A DNA stretch of 7,336 bases, from the NCBI GenBank assembly GCA_020853255.1, contig JADYZI010000393.1:1-7336 (forward strand), written 5' to 3'. The notes beneath the pieces were generated by a model, which was not told where the DNA came from, did not search any database, and was given only the letters and a program-made list of their open reading frames with translations. The stretch's first letter is position 1. Each line of letters begins with the position of its first letter. Made by a program: the position numbers and the translations under genes. Positions 4,941 through 7,336 of this stretch are shown here, in pieces. This DNA is from Acidobacteriota bacterium (GTDB lineage: Bacteria; Acidobacteriota; Blastocatellia; Pyrinomonadales; Pyrinomonadaceae).

Positions 4941-6407
4941 CTAGTTATCTCCGCCAATGAGCGACCAGATGTTCTTCGAGCCAATGGCCGCTTCGGTCAC
5001 GATCGTTCCGGCCTCATCGACCAGTACGGCAGAAGGAACACCGCGCATCCCAAATCGCACAGCTAGTCTTGAATCTTTGTCAACAATAACGGGGGCGTTT
5101 AGTCCAGCCGTTTTTTCTCCATGGTCGCCGTCCGTAAAAATAACAAGCTGAGGACTGTCCGGCCGCCTGCTTTGTTCCCACTCGCGGACCTCATCCATAA
5201 GTTTCACACAATGGCCGCAGGTTGGGCTTGAGAAGGCGACCAGCGTCTTTCTGCCAATAAACTCCGCTTTGGTGAGGTCGCGCCCCTGGATATCTATTGC
5301 ACTGAATTCTGGGATCTTCTCGCCGATATTTGGCCTGCGATTCCCGTTCAGGCCGAGAAAATAAACGAACTCCTCGCTCAGGTCGCGAGACTTTATCTGT
5401 TCGGCAAGCCGGCGGATAGCCGTATCACCCGCGGCCAAGTGACTTGCGATGTGGCCGTTCGCATCGACAAAAAGTGCCGTTGGTGTCCATTTCGCACCAA
5501 CCTGATCTGCAAATGCCCGGGTGGCTTTTTCCGACAACACAACACGCGTTGTCGCGCCGAATTTATCGCGGGTCGCACCGACATCGCCGTGTGAAATGAA
5601 AACGAATCTGACCTTTCCGTCCAACTCGGCTTCCCATTCGGTGATCTCCGGCAAAAGGGCTTCGCAGGGGGCGCATTGTGATCCGACGAAGAGGAATAAA
5701 AACGGCTTGTTCTCCGTCAAAAGATGCTCGAACCTAACTTCGCGGCCGTTGAGATCGGGTATTGCAAAATCGGGCAGTGGGGCCCCGATCGGCAATCCGT
5801 CCGAAGGATCGCCGGCCTCGTTCCGCTCCACCGCTCCCGGTTCCGAGGACGCAACTTCAAGCACGCCGAGCCGCCGCATTATCTCAGTCTGCTGGGCAGC
5901 GACCTTTACCAAATACCCAAGCAAGAGAAGGCCGAGTATGACCAGGAACAGGATCAGCATCAATTGCAGCATCCCCGCCGACGTTGTTGCCAGGTCAAGG
6001 CCTTGATTTTCCCGCCCACTGAACAAAAGAATGACAGCGAGCAAAGCGAACACAATATTCCGGACAAGGCTTTTTCGGCCAACAGGTTCGCTGTGTATCT
6101 GGCCAAAGCAATGGCAATCCGGCGCGTTGCCTTGTGCCATCTGCCAGATCATTCCGCCGATGAATGTCGTAAGTAGAAGCAGCGCGCCGGCTGCGCCGAC
6201 CCATGACATAGAGACGAACAAAAAACAGACCGCGAACACTATTTCGGCAAACGGAAGGCCGACGGCAAAAAAGCCCGAGAATTCGTCCGGCATTCCAAAA
6301 TCCCGGATCGCCTTTTTGGCCCCGTCTGGATCGAGGATCTTTGAAATGCCCGCGACCGCGAACACTCCAAAAAGGATCAGCCTGATTATTAGAAGTACCG
6401 TTTCCAT
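4941..6407 (-). CDS. MauE-type membrane protein fused to two thioredoxin-like domains
   Basis: This 488-residue protein joins three redox modules. Residues 1-131 form a four-helix MauE/DoxX-like membrane unit (helices near 3-22, 45-66, 69-90, 115-130), with a D-C-H-C-F-G motif (C98, C100) between helices 3 and 4. MauE-type proteins are thought to pass electrons or disulfides across the membrane. A fifth helix at about 146-168 and a short polar helical stretch follow. The first redoxin domain (about 204-340) has the active site CAPC (C245, C248) and a probable cis-proline P309. The second (about 359-488) has CGHC (C397, C400) and P458. If the N-terminus is cytoplasmic, the C-x-C site and both redoxin domains face the periplasm; this topology is inferred. 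It begins 30 bases after der and ends 74 bases before tgt, so it is probably co-transcribed. Likely role: membrane-linked thiol-disulfide relay; the direction (oxidase or reductase) and partners cannot be read from sequence. The seventh cysteine is C61, in helix 2. Confidence 0.85.
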   Translation of the reverse strand: METVLLIIRLILFGVFAVAGISKILDPDGAKKAIRDFGMPDEFSGFFAVGLPFAEIVFAVCFLFVSMSWVGAAGALLLLTTFIGGMIWQMAQGNAPDCHCFGQIHSEPVGRKSLVRNIVFALLAVILLFSGRENQGLDLATTSAGMLQLMLILFLVILGLLLLGYLVKVAAQQTEIMRRLGVLEVASSEPGAVERNEAGDPSDGLPIGAPLPDFAIPDLNGREVRFEHLLTENKPFLFLFVGSQCAPCEALLPEITEWEAELDGKVRFVFISHGDVGATRDKFGATTRVVLSEKATRAFADQVGAKWTPTALFVDANGHIASHLAAGDTAIRRLAEQIKSRDLSEEFVYFLGLNGNRRPNIGEKIPEFSAIDIQGRDLTKAEFIGRKTLVAFSSPTCGHCVKLMDEVREWEQSRRPDSPQLVIFTDGDHGEKTAGLNAPVIVDKDSRLAVRFGMRGVPSAVLVDEAGTIVTEAAIGSKNIWSLIGGDN

Positions 6408-6437
6408 TATCTCTGCCCGATTCTGCAGTATCGAACG

Positions 6438-7336
6438 CTACCGCTTCCCCACCGCTTTCCGCAACTTGTGCCTCTCTTTCAATCGGATCGGCGTCGCAAA
6501 AAATTCAAATGTCTCGCGAAGCCTGTTTTCCACGTATCTCAGATATGAAAAATGCAGCCCGGCCTTGCTGCCGCCCGAGGTAAAAAGCACAAACAACGGC
6601 GGCCGAACGCCGCCCTGCGTGATGTACTGGACCTTCAACCTCGAAACGCCGCCCTTGACCGGTGCGGGTGCTGTTCCGCCGCGCGGCTGCGAAATGCTCT
6701 CTTCAAAGAATTTATTTAGCTGCGCTGTCGGCACGCGAAGGTTTCGGGCCTCGTTGGCCTTTGCGGCCATCGGCAATATCTTGGTCACACGCTGTCCGGT
6801 CAGAGCGGAAATAGGCACGATCGGAGCCCAATCAAGAAACTTCATCTGATTGCGTATCCCGCGCTCGAATTCGTAGATGGTATTGGTCTCTTTCTCCTCG
6901 ACCGCGTCCCACTTATTCACCGCAATAATGATCGAACAGCCCGAATCGACGGCGTAACCGGCTATGCTTGCATCGAGATTTGCCACGCCCTCGACCGCAT
7001 CAATGACCAGCACGGCCACATCGGCGCGTTCAAGAGCTTTCCTGGCCATAATGACCGAAAGCTTTTCGGCCATCTCAGTGGTTTTCCCCTTTCGCCTGAT
7101 GCCGGCCGTATCGATAAGCTGGAATTTCTGCCCGTCGGATTCAAGGTACGTATCGATCGCATCGCGCGTTGTTCCAGCTATCGGTGAAACAATGACCCTT
7201 TCTTCGCCGAGAATGCTGTTAAGCAGCGACGATTTACCAACATTTGGGCGCCCGATTATCGCAAGGCGTATCTCGCGCCCTGCTTCCTCTTCCAGGTCTT
7301 CCTCAAATTCCAGCGAATCAAAGACCTTGTCCAGAA
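6438..7336 (-). CDS. der: Ribosome assembly GTPase Der/EngA (C-terminal part)
   Basis: Der is a cytoplasmic GTPase with two tandem G domains and a KH-like domain, needed for assembly of the 50S ribosomal subunit. The frame runs off the right edge, so 298 codons are visible and the first G domain is missing. The visible part opens with an acidic linker rich in Glu and Asp. The second G domain follows, with GRPNVGKSS (G1, 7227-7253), DTAGIRRKG (G3, about 7086-7112), NKWD (G4, 6906-6917) and SAL (G5). DTAGIRRKG is typical of Der. The last hundred residues are the KH-like domain, with PTAQLNKFFEE, PPLFVLF and HFSYLRYVENRLRE. The stop is TAG at 6438-6440. An internal ATG at 7073 would cut off G1, so it is not the true start. 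No truncation or frameshift is seen. Confidence 0.97.
   Translation of the reverse strand, partial: LDKVFDSLEFEEDLEEEAGREIRLAIIGRPNVGKSSLLNSILGEERVIVSPIAGTTRDAIDTYLESDGQKFQLIDTAGIRRKGKTTEMAEKLSVIMARKALERADVAVLVIDAVEGVANLDASIAGYAVDSGCSIIIAVNKWDAVEEKETNTIYEFERGIRNQMKFLDWAPIVPISALTGQRVTKILPMAAKANEARNLRVPTAQLNKFFEESISQPRGGTAPAPVKGGVSRLKVQYITQGGVRPPLFVLFTSGGSKAGLHFSYLRYVENRLRETFEFFATPIRLKERHKLRKAVGKR

Noticed and set aside
6031..6849. Plus-strand open frame of 272 codons across the fusion gene and der
   Set aside because: It is antisense to two well-supported genes and spans their boundary, with no recognisable domain.
1..7336. Search for CRISPR arrays, tRNA or rRNA genes, insertion sequences and defence genes
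   Set aside because: None seen. No regularly spaced direct repeats, no transposase, and the coding strand is almost fully occupied by housekeeping genes.

Overview
The window reads as an ordinary chromosomal stretch of a Gram-negative, moderate-GC bacterium. Nearly all of it is one leftward (minus-strand) gene cluster. Transcribed from right to left, the order is der (3' part only), a membrane MauE-type protein fused to two thioredoxin-like domains, tgt, yajC, secD and secF. Separate SecD and SecF proteins, YajC, and apparently periplasmic redox domains suggest a diderm. The sequence style is compatible with Acidobacteriota (for example Blastocatellia), but that placement is an inference from general impression, not something proved here.

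Region by region: 1-223 holds the 3' end of a plus-strand reading frame that is rich in cysteine and that I do not recognise. 224-367 is a convergent intergenic region with a long nested hairpin that probably ends the leftward transcript, plus a possible leftward promoter. 368-1450 is secF. 1451-1545 is a spacer with two stem-loops whose arms can also pair with each other. 1546-3234 is secD, with a proline-rich PPPG/PPG linker. 3304-3603 is yajC, with a candidate promoter overlapping the end of tgt. 3658-4866 is tgt, encoding tRNA-guanine transglycosylase for queuosine synthesis. 4941-6407 is the MauE/double-redoxin fusion. 6438-7336 is the C-terminal two thirds of der, a double-GTPase ribosome assembly factor.

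The tgt-yajC-secD-secF block is a widely conserved arrangement. What stands out is the fusion protein between der and tgt. It combines a membrane module carrying a C-x-C site with two redoxin domains that have different active sites (CAPC and CGHC), so one chain could carry electrons across the membrane and hand them to thiol partners outside. It sits one gene upstream of the Sec accessory complex, and SecF itself has just two cysteines, both in its predicted extracytoplasmic domain. A link between protein export and thiol-disulfide chemistry is an attractive but unproven reading.
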